Shown in pieces: positions 19,203-27,659 of a stretch of DNA of 53,465 nt (position 1 is its first letter; the number at the start of each line of letters is the position of its first letter). The position numbers were made by a program, and so were the translations under genes. A model generated the notes under the pieces. The model had not been told where the DNA came from. It saw nothing but the letters and a program-made list of their open reading frames with translations, and searched no databases. This DNA is from Streptosporangiaceae bacterium (GTDB lineage Bacteria; Actinomycetota; Actinomycetes; Streptosporangiales; Streptosporangiaceae). The stretch lies in contig JASHOL010000328.1 of NCBI GenBank assembly GCA_030041135.1, forward strand, positions 1-53,465. Reading direction: 5' to 3'.

Positions 19203-19694
19203 TCAGCTCACTTCGGCAATGCGGGCCTCGACCAGGCGGCCGGCCTGGACTCGCAGCACGCCGAGCGTGCCGTTCGGCTGGCGCCGCCGGTCCGTCGGCG
19301 AGCCGGGATTGAAGATCCGCAGTCCCTCGCCCGCCTGATCAAGCGGGATGTGCGAGTGCCCGAAGACGACGAGCTCCGCCTGAGGGAACGTGCGGCGCAG
19401 CCGCTGCAGTCGGCCATTCGCCTGACCGCCGTCGTGGACCATCGCGACCCGCAGCCCGCCGACATCAAGCTCCAGGGTCGGCTCTGCGCCCCAGCTCGCC
19501 ACGTCTGGTACGTCATTGTTGCCGAGCACCGCCCGCACCGGCCCGTACTCGCTCAGCTCGTCCAGGACCGAGGCCGTGCACACGTCACCCGCATGCAGGA
19601 TCAGATCGGCGCCGCGCAGGTGCTCGGCCACCCTGGGCGGGCACGACTTCCAGCGCCTCGGTGCGTGAGTATCGGAGAGTACGACAACCCGCAT
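19203..19694 (-). CDS. YfcE/MJ0936-type metallophosphoesterase
   Basis: A 163-residue calcineurin-like phosphoesterase. All metal-binding blocks are present in order: DTHAPRR (about 8-14, with the usual D-x-H), GDV (about 36-38), GNND (about 57-60), MVHDG (about 85-89) and GHSH (about 111-114). It ends with the NPGS motif and the typical LRVQAGRLVEARI strand. Members hydrolyse phosphodiesters with two divalent metals; physiological substrates are mostly unknown. The ATG at 19694 starts directly at the first strand (MRVVVLSD); a 41-residue upstream extension is only shadow sequence antisense to nothing. A small gene with its own ribosome site lies just upstream on the same strand, 19 bases away, so the two are probably co-transcribed. 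Confidence 0.92.
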   Translation of the reverse strand: MRVVVLSDTHAPRRWKSCPPRVAEHLRGADLILHAGDVCTASVLDELSEYGPVRAVLGNNDVPDVASWGAEPTLELDVGGLRVAMVHDGGQANGRLQRLRRTFPQAELVVFGHSHIPLDQAGEGLRIFNPGSPTDRRRQPNGTLGVLRVQAGRLVEARIAEVS

Positions 19695-19713
19695 GCGTAC
19701 CGTCCTGTCGCGG

Positions 19714-19890
19714 TCAGCGGACCTCGGTACGGTGCGAGACGGCCCGGTGGCCTGCGCGCCGGGCCAGCGCCCCCCAAGAGTGGAACCAGACCGCGGCCAG
19801 CTCGCCGCGCCTGGCATCTTCGGCCATGCGCTCCGCGCGGCTCTTGGCCCGCTCCGACTGATAGAGCGCGTAGCCGTGATAGCCGATCAT
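19714..19890 (-). CDS. 58-residue conserved-looking small protein
   Basis: ATG 19890 is preceded by GGAGGAAAAGCTG, one of the best ribosome sites in the window. The product is basic and helical: MIGYHGYALYQSERAKSRAE, a helix rich in Arg/Glu/Ala, then LAAVWFHSWGALARRAGHRA and a short tail. It resembles short actinobacterial proteins starting with 'YELYQxERxxxxAE..DxRxGxLAA' that I recall as hypothetical and often phage- or regulator-adjacent. No membrane span, Cys cluster or HTH is seen. It is upstream of the phosphodiesterase gene on the same strand. The function is unknown. Confidence 0.6.
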   Translation of the reverse strand: MIGYHGYALYQSERAKSRAERMAEDARRGELAAVWFHSWGALARRAGHRAVSHRTEVR

Positions 19891-20031
19891 CAGCTTTTCC
19901 TCCGTCGAGATCGGGATGGGCCCGAATTTCGACGGGCGTCTTCCCGGCTTTATGGCCAGGCTAGACGACGGTACTGACAGTCTCTGAGCCGTACGCGGGC
20001 TGACGGTGGCGGCGATACGGGTCGGACCCGG

Positions 20032-20550
20032 TCACCACCCGACAGCCCCGTCCACCAGCTCACGGACGAGGTCGGCATGCCCGTTGTGCCGCGCGTATTC
20101 CTCGATCATGTGCGTGTAGATCCAGCGAAGCGACACCGGCTCGCCCCGCCTCGTTCCGGTGTAATCAAGGTTTTTAGCTGCCGCGTTCGCCCGGCTCCGC
20201 TCGCACTCGGCGTGCCACGCTGCCAGGTCGGCCTGCCAGTCCGCGTCGTCAAGGGGCACGAGCTCGCTGTCCTCCACGTCGGGATCGACCCAGATGAACG
20301 GCGTGTCGGGGGCCGAGAGCAGCACGCGGGAGAACCAGTTGCGCTCGACCTCGGCCATGTGGCGCACCAGCCCGTGGAGCGAGAGCCTGGAGGTCGGCAC
20401 CGGCCTGGCCTTCCGTCCCGCGTCGTCAAGTCCCTCGCACTTGAGGAGCAGCGTTACCCGGTGGAAGTCGAGCCAGGCTTCCAGCATCTCCCGGTCGGCC
20501 AGCACATACGCCGGTTCGGTTCGCCGCGAATCCGTCAGGTCCTCTACCAT
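20032..20550 (-). CDS. DinB-family (DUF664) protein, possible mycothiol- or metal-dependent enzyme
   Basis: A four-helix-bundle protein of about 172 residues. The DUF664 pattern is clear: MLEAWLDFHRVTLLLKCEGL (about 20-39), SLHGLVRHMAEVERNWFSRV (about 57-76), and IYTHMIEEYARHNGHADLVRE (about 145-165). The three histidines of the DinB metal triad (HM in the second helix, and H..EEYARHNGH in the last) are all present. DUF664 proteins are often mycothiol- or bacillithiol-linked transferases, but activity is unproven for most. Start MVEDLTDSR at 20550 agrees with the family; an in-frame ATG at 20589 is the alternative. It is a single gene with a 130-base gap to the Nudix gene. Confidence 0.88.
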   Translation of the reverse strand: MVEDLTDSRRTEPAYVLADREMLEAWLDFHRVTLLLKCEGLDDAGRKARPVPTSRLSLHGLVRHMAEVERNWFSRVLLSAPDTPFIWVDPDVEDSELVPLDDADWQADLAAWHAECERSRANAAAKNLDYTGTRRGEPVSLRWIYTHMIEEYARHNGHADLVRELVDGAVGW

Positions 20551-20680
20551 CCAGGCCGCCGCCCCTCTTGTTCCTGTCTCCCGCGTCATACTCGCGTGCA
20601 GTGGCAATGGCATGCCAGCCGTTTTCGCCGCCGCGGAGTCGCCTCCGGGCCGCGCGCGGGCGACCCCGCCGAGCCGACGC

Positions 20681-21637
20681 TCAGAGCAGGCCGAGCAGCC
20701 AGGAAGGGCCGGCCACCAGCGCGCCGGCGGCCTCACACCGCTGCCGCAGCTCACGGTCCGCGGTAACCACGATCCGGCGCCCGGATATCTGCTCCGCCAG
20801 CTTGGCGATCGCGTCATCGCCCGAGCCAGTGGCCGCCAGGACCCGGACCCGTCCTCTGCTCCCGTTTGCGTCGGCGGCCGGCCGTGCGGCTCCCTCCACC
20901 ACGAGCACGATGTCGGGCAGCCAGGTCATCCTGAGCGTGGCCGAAGTGCGGCGCTTGACCCGCCGCAGCGGCGGCTCCTCCGATCCCGGCAAGGCGGGCG
21001 CTGCCGGCAGCCCGCCGAGCGTTGCCGCTTCTTCGCCCGGCTCGCCGGGTAGGCGCGACAGGCCGTCAAGAGCGAGCGGCTCGAGCTGGTCACGCAGACG
21101 CACCGCGGCCCCGACCCGGTCGCGCCACCAGCCGTCGGGTCGCGAGCCCACGACATTCGCCCCGTCAACGATGATCGTCAAGGGCTCCAGGCAGTCACGC
21201 AGCTCGGGCCAGTGCTCGGCGAATCCCGGATGCAGGTTCAAGCCCGTCACCTCCTGCGGTCGCACCCAGGCAACATCCTCGGTCTCGTCGTAGTCTGACT
21301 CAACCTCGAACGAGCCAGCCGCCTGGGCGAGCACCGTCGTGTAAGACCAGCCGCCGTGGTCATCGGTGAAGGTGCCGCGCGGCTGCACCAGTTCCGGCGG
21401 CACGCCGCATTCCTCTGTCGCCTCCCGGAGCGCGGCGCTCAAAATCGACTCGTGGCTGTCCCGCGCTCCGCCGGGCATGCCCCAGGTGCCACCATGGTGG
21501 CTCCACCAGGTGCGCTGCTGCAACAGGATCGGGCCCCCGCCTGCGACGTAGGCAAGCAGGCCAGCCGCGCCGTACCGGCCCCAGTGCCTGTGTCCGAGCT
21601 CGCAGCGGACCCAGCCGTTCCCGTCCCGGCTAGCCAT
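20681..21637 (-). CDS. Nudix hydrolase fused to a NYN-type nuclease domain
   Basis: A 318-residue two-domain protein. The N-terminal half (about 20-150) is a Nudix hydrolase with a complete Nudix box from GGARDSHE to REATEECGV (residues about 57-79). The C-terminal half starts TIIVDGANVVGSRPDGWWRD with the Asp-Gly-Ala-Asn signature of NYN/PIN-like ribonucleases; further acidic residues follow in LPDIVLVVEG, then GSGDDAIAKLAEQ and VVTADRELRQRC, which supply the remaining conserved carboxylates. A Pro/Gly-rich linker separates the two at about 190-210. The combination suggests nucleotide-cap or damaged-nucleotide hydrolysis coupled to RNA cleavage; this is inference. ATG 21637 is chosen; an in-frame GTG lies at 21643. 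The start overlaps the stop of a TetR remnant. Confidence 0.85.
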   Translation of the reverse strand: MASRDGNGWVRCELGHRHWGRYGAAGLLAYVAGGGPILLQQRTWWSHHGGTWGMPGGARDSHESILSAALREATEECGVPPELVQPRGTFTDDHGGWSYTTVLAQAAGSFEVESDYDETEDVAWVRPQEVTGLNLHPGFAEHWPELRDCLEPLTIIVDGANVVGSRPDGWWRDRVGAAVRLRDQLEPLALDGLSRLPGEPGEEAATLGGLPAAPALPGSEEPPLRRVKRRTSATLRMTWLPDIVLVVEGAARPAADANGSRGRVRVLAATGSGDDAIAKLAEQISGRRIVVTADRELRQRCEAAGALVAGPSWLLGLL

Positions 21638-21812
21638 CGGCACCGACCCCGGCGCTGGCCTGCGACGCTATATAACGCAGGCCGTCCATGATCAGGTCGG
21701 GCAGGCGGCCGGCCTGATGGCCCCGAGATGCCTCGACCGCGAGAACGGACGCGCCGCTGATGCCGACCAGCACATCGTCGGGAGATACGCCATGCCGCAG
21801 CAGTCGACGAAT
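21630..21812 (-). pseudogene. C-terminal remnant of a TetR-family regulator
   Basis: The minus frame ending at TAG 21630-21632 reads LLRHGVSPDDVLVGISGASV, then a helix pattern QAGRLPDLIMDGLRYIAS and stop. This is the usual last part of TetR-family ligand-binding domains ('..DDVL..L.G....QAxRLLDLLMDGLR'). An in-frame TAA closes the frame on the upstream side, and no HTH-coding sequence is found between it and sppA, so the DNA-binding half is gone. The stop overlaps the Nudix start, meaning the regulator once was translationally coupled to it. Confidence 0.6.
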
Positions 21813-21931
21813 TTATCCATCCTCCGTTTAGATTAACGGCGAACCGGAGGGTCCTCCGATTAGTCATCGTACATTTCGCGCAGTACGGCGTGTACGCCAA
21901 CGAAGCGCCAGCCGCCCGCAAAGGCTGCGCC

Positions 21932-22054
21932 ATGACTACCATCGATCACCACCAGGAGCGGCAGTGCTGCAAACACCCGACGTGCGGCAAATATCCCATG
22001 TGCCGCACCCCGCAGCGCACAGGGGACGGCCCGGAGGCGGCATGGCGCCTTTAG
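21932..22054 (+). CDS. Possible 40-residue Cys/His-rich small protein
   Basis: ATG 21932 follows AAAGG at about seven bases. The product starts MTTIDHHQERQCCKHPTCGK and continues YPMC, giving four cysteines and three histidines in 24 residues, spaced as in a compact metal-binding knuckle, then a polar tail. It lies between the TetR remnant and sppA. I do not recognise the family, and a short ORF in GC-rich DNA can arise by chance, so the call is tentative. Confidence 0.38.
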   Translation: MTTIDHHQERQCCKHPTCGKYPMCRTPQRTGDGPEAAWRL

Positions 22055-22100
22055 GAAGTTTCTGAGCAGACCGTCGCCGACTTCCCTGAGGGCATCAGCC

Positions 22101-22106
22101 TAGGCT
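22101..22106 (+). promoter_or_regulatory. -10 box of sppA
   Basis: TAGGCT ends eight bases before the sppA ATG (22114), with GTAGGGC between. This suggests a leaderless or nearly leaderless transcript. No clear -35 hexamer is seen. Confidence 0.45.
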
Positions 22107-22113
22107 GTAGGGC

Positions 22114-23838
22114 ATGCCAGATTCCTATCTCCCCGCGCCGCTGGCCAAGTTGCGCCAGCAGTTGACGGCGCCGTTGATACTCGAACTCGACCTCACCGAT
22201 GGCATCATCGAGTCCCGGCCCACGGATCCCGTCTCGGCCGTCATGGCGCGCAACCGGGTGGTCCTCGCCGAGGTGCTCGAGGCGCTGCGCCGGGCCCGCG
22301 ACGACTATCGCGTCGTCGCACTGGTCGCCCGCCTGGGCGGCAAGGGCATCGGCCTGGCCGCCGTGCAGGAGCTGCGCCTCGCGGTCAGGGATTTCGCCGG
22401 GGCGGGCAAGTCGACCGTCGCCTGGGCCGAATCCTATGGCGAGTTCTCGGCCGGCAACGTGCATTACTACCTGGCCACCGCGTTCGACACAGTCTGGCTG
22501 CAGCCCTCCGGCGACCTCGGGCTCACGGGGATCGCGGTAGAGCGGGTGTTCCTGCGCGGCGTGCTCGACAAGCTCGGCGCCGACTTCGAGGTTGCCAAGA
22601 GGTACGAGTACAAGAGCGCAGCCGAGCAGCTCACTGAGCACGGATTCTCCGGGCCGGCCAGGGAGGAGACCGAGCGCCTGACCGCGTCGGTCACCGAACA
22701 GCTGGCGCAGGCGATAGCCGAGCGACGCAAGCTCACGCCGGGCAAGGTGATGGAGTTGATCGACGCCGGCCCGTTCCTGGCGACCCAGGCCCAGGAGAAC
22801 GGGCTAGTTGATCACCTCGGTTACCGCGACGAGGTCTATGCCGCGGTGCGGAAGGAAGCTGGGCCGGACGCGATCCTGCAGTACGTCGGCCGGTACCAGC
22901 GCAACAAGGTGATGATCGAACGCGCCCGGAAGGCCGCGGCTACGTTCCCGGCCGGGCCCCGGCAGGAGCCCGCCGTGGCGCTGATCTACGCGACCGGGCC
23001 CATCCGGCGCGGCCGGAGCGGTCGAAGCCCGCTCGGGGGCAGCTCGATGGGCTCAGACTCGATCGCGGCCGCGATCAGGAACGCCGCCAAGGACCCGCAC
23101 GTGCGGGCGATCCTCCTGCGGGTGAACAGTCCGGGCGGATCGTACGTTGCCTCGGACACGATCTGGCGCGAGGTTGTCCGGGCCAGGGCGGGAGGCACCC
23201 CCGTGGTGGTGTCCATGGGCGACGTCGCCGCGTCCGGCGGTTACTTCATCTCGATGGCCGCGGACGTGATCGTGGCCCAGCCCGGCACCGTAACCGGGTC
23301 GATCGGCGTGATTACGGCCAAGCCGGTGCTCGGCGAGGCGCTCGGCCGGGCCGGGGTCAGCAGCGATCTGGTGTCCCAGGGTGCGCACGCCGCGATGTTC
23401 TCGCAGCAGCGCCCGTTCACCGACGACGAATGGGCTCTGGTGAACGGCTGGCTTGACCATATTTATACCGATTTCACCACCAAAGTGGCGACGGGGCGGG
23501 GCATGACCTCGGAGCAGGTCCACGAACTCGCGAAGGGCCGAGTCTGGAGCGGCGCGGACGCTCACGCCCGCGGCCTGGTAGACGAGCTCGGCGGTCTGGA
23601 GCGCGCCGCGGCGATCGCGCGCCGGCGGGCCGGGCTACCCGAGACGGCCAGCCTGCGCGTATACCCGCGCGCCCGCCCGCTGGAGCGCCTGGTCCCCTCG
23701 AGTTCCAGCGAGGGTCACGGCGCTGCGGCCGCCAGCCTGTTCGCCGACGTCTGGGGCCCAGCCTGGCAGGTCGCGGCCAAGGCCGGGCTGCATCCGCGCG
23801 GTCCGCTGATGTTGCCTGGCTCGTGGACGTTTGAATGA
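22114..23838 (+). CDS. sppA: Signal peptide peptidase SppA, 67K type
   Basis: A 574-residue serine/lysine protease with two tandem S49 domains, the long (E. coli-like) form. The general-base lysine is K167 in RYEYKSAAEQL in the N-terminal domain. The nucleophile Ser374 is in MGDVAASGGYFISM in the C-terminal domain, after the oxyanion segment LLRVNSPGGS. The GTVTGSIGVITAKP block is also conserved. In the family, SppA degrades cleaved signal peptides at the membrane. No N-terminal membrane anchor or signal peptide is visible, so this one may be cytoplasmic or peripheral. The stop overlaps the start of the flavin reductase gene by four bases. Confidence 0.94.
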   Translation: MPDSYLPAPLAKLRQQLTAPLILELDLTDGIIESRPTDPVSAVMARNRVVLAEVLEALRRARDDYRVVALVARLGGKGIGLAAVQELRLAVRDFAGAGKSTVAWAESYGEFSAGNVHYYLATAFDTVWLQPSGDLGLTGIAVERVFLRGVLDKLGADFEVAKRYEYKSAAEQLTEHGFSGPAREETERLTASVTEQLAQAIAERRKLTPGKVMELIDAGPFLATQAQENGLVDHLGYRDEVYAAVRKEAGPDAILQYVGRYQRNKVMIERARKAAATFPAGPRQEPAVALIYATGPIRRGRSGRSPLGGSSMGSDSIAAAIRNAAKDPHVRAILLRVNSPGGSYVASDTIWREVVRARAGGTPVVVSMGDVAASGGYFISMAADVIVAQPGTVTGSIGVITAKPVLGEALGRAGVSSDLVSQGAHAAMFSQQRPFTDDEWALVNGWLDHIYTDFTTKVATGRGMTSEQVHELAKGRVWSGADAHARGLVDELGGLERAAAIARRRAGLPETASLRVYPRARPLERLVPSSSSEGHGAAAASLFADVWGPAWQVAAKAGLHPRGPLMLPGSWTFE

Positions 23839-24338
23839 CGGAACGGGGTGGCGGCCCCGGCGAACCTCGTTCTTATCGCGAAGCACTCGATGCCTGGCCG
23901 GGCGCAGTGACGCTGCTCACCATCGCCGACGGCAGGGACGACATTGGCGCGACTGTCAGCGCGTTCTGCCCGGTCTCGGCCGACCCGCCGCTTGTGCTGG
24001 TCTCGCTCATCGCCGCGTCCTACCCGGCGGAAGTACTCGGCAGGCTTGCCTGGTTCGCGGTCACATTGCTGGCCGACAGCCAGCGGGTGCTCGCCGGCCG
24101 GTTCGCGGCGGCAGGCCGGCCGGGCGCGCGGCTGCTGCTTGACGGGGTCGCGCACGGTCGCGGCCGCGCATCGGGAGCGCTGATCCCCGACGGCGGGCTG
24201 GCCGCCTTTGAGTGCGAGGTCACCTCACGCGTTCCGGCCGGCGACCACCTGCTGCTCGTCGGGCAGGTCCGGGCGGTCCCCTATGTGGCCGAGGCCGGGC
24301 GGCCGCTAATCCGGTACCGCGGCGGCTACCTGCGGTAA
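23835..24338 (+). CDS. Flavin reductase-like FMN-binding protein
   Basis: A 167-residue flavin-reductase-domain protein (HpaC/split-barrel type). Typical blocks: WPGAVTLLTIADGRDDIGAT near the start, the flavin-contacting SAFCPVSADPPLVLVSL (about 42-58), a central LAWFAVTLLADSQRVLAGRF, and GDHLLLVGQVRAV plus IRYRGGYLR at the end. Members use NAD(P)H to reduce FMN or FAD for monooxygenases or other partners. No monooxygenase lies nearby, so the partner is unknown. It is translationally coupled to sppA by ATGA, an odd pairing without an obvious shared pathway. Confidence 0.9.
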   Translation: MTERGGGPGEPRSYREALDAWPGAVTLLTIADGRDDIGATVSAFCPVSADPPLVLVSLIAASYPAEVLGRLAWFAVTLLADSQRVLAGRFAAAGRPGARLLLDGVAHGRGRASGALIPDGGLAAFECEVTSRVPAGDHLLLVGQVRAVPYVAEAGRPLIRYRGGYLR

Positions 24339-24443
24339 CGCCTGCCGCGCGGCGCCGCGATGCCCCGTCGATGCCCGCCTGCCCGGTGTGCGATCCGACC
24401 GGCCCGGGTAGACCCGCTAGCCGGGGGACCTTCCGGGGGGACG

Positions 24444-25904
24444 GTGCGCACACGGATCACGGCCGCGCTGGCCGCGGTGAGCCGACGCACCTTGGGCCGC
24501 CGCGGCGGCCCGGCAGCGACCCCGCAAGCGGGCAGCAGCCCGGCCGAGCTTGAGGCGCGGGCAGCCCGCGCGCTGGTCGAGACCGATGATGCGGTCAAGA
24601 CCAGCGATCAGGAACTCGGTTTCGCCGAGGCCAGGTTCGGCGCGCATGCCGTGGCGCCGTTCTCGGCTGCGCTGAATTCCGCGCGGGCTGAACTGGCCGA
24701 GGCGTTCACGTTGCGCCAGCAGCTCGACGACCAGATGCCCAGGCCCGAGCGAGTGCAGCGCAAAATCCTGGCTGAGATCTCGCGCAGATGCGGCGCGGCT
24801 AACCGGGCACTCGACGAGCAGTCCCCGGCATTCGACCGCCTGCAGGACCTTGAGGCGCGCGCGACCGAGACCCTGGCCGAAGTCGACCATTACGTGACGC
24901 AGCAGTCAACGCGCCTGGATACCTCAGAGCAGATACTCGCCAAGGTCGCGGCCAGGTACACGCCCGATGCGGTGTCGACCGTGGCTTCCAATCCCGGCCA
25001 GGCCGGCGAGCGGCTCGAGTTCGCCAGGGCCAGCCTGACCGAAGCAGCACGGGCGCTGTCATCCGACGAGACCGGCCAGGCGGCGGTCTTCTTGCTGGCA
25101 GCAGAGTCCGCGGCGGACCAGGCGGAGTCGCTGCTGAACGGGATCGAGCATATGGAGGCCGGGCTGACGCAGGCCGCTTCGGCTCTTCCGGCCGCGTTGC
25201 GCGAGATCGACGTGGAGGTCGCCGAGGCCCCGGTGCCGACAGCCGGCAGGCCAGACGAACGCGCGGGCAGGGTCAGCCGGGCCAGGGCCGTCGCCTCGGC
25301 CGTCCGCGACCAGATGCAGTCACGTGAGCCCTTCGACGCGCTGACGGCGCTGCGCGAGCTCGGGGAAGCTGATGCGGCCCTCGACCGCGCGCTGGCCAGC
25401 CGCAGGACCGAGCGTGATCGCCAGGACCGGGCCAGGGCGGTACTCGACCAGGTGATGCTGGTCGCGCGCAGTGCCATCACGGCAGCCGAGGACTTCATCA
25501 CCACGCGGCGCGGCGGCGTCGGCGCGACCGCGAGGACGCGGCTGGCCGAAGCACACCGGCATTTCCGGCAGTCGATCTCACTGGAACAGGACGAGCCAGG
25601 GGCCGCGGTGAGCGAGGCCCATGCCGCCGGCGCGCTGGCCCGTGAGGCCAGAGCGCTCGCAGCTGACGACGTTGCTCAGTTCGGTAACGGACAGCAGGCC
25701 AGGGCCGTCACGACCAGGTGCGATCGCGGCTCCGGCGGCAGCTTCGGCGTGGCGATCCTGGGCGGAATCCTGATCGACCCGCAGGTGGGCGATGGCAGCG
25801 GGGGCGCAGGGCGGGCTGGCTTCCGGCTTGGCGGGTCAGGTACGCCAGGCAGTTTTGGTGGCATTGGCACCAGGCGCAGGCACGGTATCGGCGGCACGGG
25901 CTAG
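24444..25904 (+). CDS. TPM-associated helical protein lacking the TPM domain
   Basis: A 486-residue, almost wholly helical protein with heptad-like repeats. From about residue 30 onward it matches the long C-terminal region of actinobacterial TPM-domain (TLP18.3/Psb32/MOLO-1) membrane proteins: DDAVKTSDQELGFAEARFG, FTLRQQLDDQMP, AANRALDEQSPAFDRLQDLE, and later VFLLAAESAADQAESLLNGI. The TPM domain itself and the signal peptide are missing, and the preceding sequence is the flavin reductase gene. The last 60 residues are Gly-rich (GGSFGVAILGGILID then GG repeats), as in the usual tail. GTG 24444 follows GGGGGGA; a longer frame from 24360 exists. Function unknown; it may be a cytosolic scaffold. 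Confidence 0.72.
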   Translation: MRTRITAALAAVSRRTLGRRGGPAATPQAGSSPAELEARAARALVETDDAVKTSDQELGFAEARFGAHAVAPFSAALNSARAELAEAFTLRQQLDDQMPRPERVQRKILAEISRRCGAANRALDEQSPAFDRLQDLEARATETLAEVDHYVTQQSTRLDTSEQILAKVAARYTPDAVSTVASNPGQAGERLEFARASLTEAARALSSDETGQAAVFLLAAESAADQAESLLNGIEHMEAGLTQAASALPAALREIDVEVAEAPVPTAGRPDERAGRVSRARAVASAVRDQMQSREPFDALTALRELGEADAALDRALASRRTERDRQDRARAVLDQVMLVARSAITAAEDFITTRRGGVGATARTRLAEAHRHFRQSISLEQDEPGAAVSEAHAAGALAREARALAADDVAQFGNGQQARAVTTRCDRGSGGSFGVAILGGILIDPQVGDGSGGAGRAGFRLGGSGTPGSFGGIGTRRRHGIGGTG

Positions 25905-25974
25905 TTGGGCCGCCCTTGAACGGCAGATGGCCGGCGAGAACGACGTCGTCACGCTGCTGGCGAGCGGCAAACCC

Positions 25975-27588
25975 TCAGTTGACGCACGGGATGCCGTTCT
26001 GCGCGCTGACCGCGCCCCCCTGCGGGCCGCTGGTCGGCACGACCGAGCTCGGGCTCGTGGCGGGCGCCACAGTCGTCGCGCTGCTCGCTGCATCACTGGC
26101 GGCCAGGCTCGCCGGGAAGGCGGCACTCGTGCCGAGCAGGATCTCGACATGGCCGGTCCGCACCGCGGCAGCGGGCACGGCAATCACGCCGAACATGGCG
26201 CCAATCTTCCTCGCGCTTGCCGACGCGCCCGCGCCGTACAGCACGCTCGTGCCTGGCCTGAGGGTGGTGTTCCCAACCTCGCCGGCCGCGTAGCCCGTCC
26301 GCACCAGAGCCGTCGAGATGCGCTTGGCCAGGCCGGCCGTCTCTCCGCCGTTCAGGACATCGACTGTGGTTTTTTTGCCGGCCGCGGCGCGGTGCGCCCC
26401 TGGGCCTGGCGAAACCGCGGTGGCGGCGAAAGCGGCGTGCACGATCTGCCTGATGTAGGCCGGGTCGACGACGTTGGCGTCCTGCCCGTCGATCGTCTCG
26501 TATCCCTCGATCGGCAGCGTGTGGAAAACGAGGTTGGCGCTCGTCAGGTCGCGCATCTGGGCCGCAAAGTCAAGCAAGTTCCACCCGGCGTCGGTGATGA
26601 CGTACTGTTTGGCGACCGTTATCAGGGCCTGCACCTTGGTCAGGTCGTCGAACATCCCATCGGCGCGCAGCTCGTGCATCACCGAGTCGAGAAATGCCTG
26701 CTGACGGTGTGTCCGGTCCAGGTCGCCGTTGGGCAGGCCATCGCGCTGCCTGACGAAGGCCAGCGCTTGCGAGGCGTCAAGGTGCTGGTAGCCAGCATGG
26801 AAATTCGCGCCGGAATTCGGGTCGTGGACCGCGTGCCTGAGGCAGACCTCGACGCCGCCGAGCACCTTGGCCAGCTCGTAGAACCCGTACAGGTTCACGG
26901 CGGCGAAGTGATCGATATGAACGCCGGTCAGCTGCTCCACGGTCGCTACGGCCGCCGCCTGGCCAGCCTCGTTCCCCAGGAACGCCAGCTGATCCTGGCC
27001 CATGTGCGGGTCGCTAGCCTCGAGTTGCTGTTCCCGGTAGGACAAGCTGACGCCGTAGGCCTGGTCGATCTTTCCCTGCTGCTCCGGCCCGACCGTGTCG
27101 GCGAACTGGACCCAGTCGTCGCGCGGTATAGAAAAACCGACAGCCTCTTTACCGCCTGCCGGTATGTGGACAAGGATAAGCGTGTTGGTGTCATTTCCGC
27201 CGACACCGGAAGCCACGGCCGCGGCGCTGCCTGCGTGCAGCTGATTCAGAATACTGGACGGCAGGATATCGCCGTTCCAGTATCGTCGGCTTTCTATTCC
27301 CATCAGCAAGATATTCTGCGTGCCAATAGAAGGACCACTGATAATGGCATCCGACCCGCCGATACCGCCAAGTTCATGCACCGCGACATAGGCGAGACCG
27401 CTCGCTACCAGGAGAGCCAGCGACAGCACGCAGTTCAGGAAATACCCGGTCCCGCCGGCCATCCGGCGCGATCTGGGCCTGCTCAGCCGGGCTCGCAGAC
27501 TGACTCTTGTCCTTGGGAGTCCTGCGGCGCGCCAGGCTGCTGCGACGCGATCCCCACGTCTAACTGGGTCATTCTGTGGCCCGCTCAT
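25975..27588 (-). CDS. LytR-CpsA-Psr family cell-wall glycopolymer ligase (first copy)
   Basis: A 537-residue LCP protein. After a basic cytoplasmic tail, one membrane helix lies near residues 47-70 (FLNCVLSLALLVASGLAYVA). The LCP domain (about 90-350) carries NILLMGIESR, NDTNTLILVHI, the arginine motif FSIPRDDWV, a QAYGVSL-like segment, HIDHFAAVNLYGF and ALAFVRQRDG. A LytR_C domain (about 405-480) begins TTVDVLNGG and is followed by a Ser/Ala/Thr-rich tail. LCP enzymes transfer lipid-linked polymers such as arabinogalactan or teichoic acids to peptidoglycan outside the membrane. It is divergent from the DUF6542 gene. Confidence 0.94.
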   Translation of the reverse strand: MSGPQNDPVRRGDRVAAAWRAAGLPRTRVSLRARLSRPRSRRMAGGTGYFLNCVLSLALLVASGLAYVAVHELGGIGGSDAIISGPSIGTQNILLMGIESRRYWNGDILPSSILNQLHAGSAAAVASGVGGNDTNTLILVHIPAGGKEAVGFSIPRDDWVQFADTVGPEQQGKIDQAYGVSLSYREQQLEASDPHMGQDQLAFLGNEAGQAAAVATVEQLTGVHIDHFAAVNLYGFYELAKVLGGVEVCLRHAVHDPNSGANFHAGYQHLDASQALAFVRQRDGLPNGDLDRTHRQQAFLDSVMHELRADGMFDDLTKVQALITVAKQYVITDAGWNLLDFAAQMRDLTSANLVFHTLPIEGYETIDGQDANVVDPAYIRQIVHAAFAATAVSPGPGAHRAAAGKKTTVDVLNGGETAGLAKRISTALVRTGYAAGEVGNTTLRPGTSVLYGAGASASARKIGAMFGVIAVPAAAVRTGHVEILLGTSAAFPASLAASDAASSATTVAPATSPSSVVPTSGPQGGAVSAQNGIPCVN

Positions 27589-27659
27589 CGATTCCCCCGT
27601 GCTCGGTCATCACATTGCAAGGAACGTTACCTGTAGGAGTTTCGGCAAACCACAACCGC

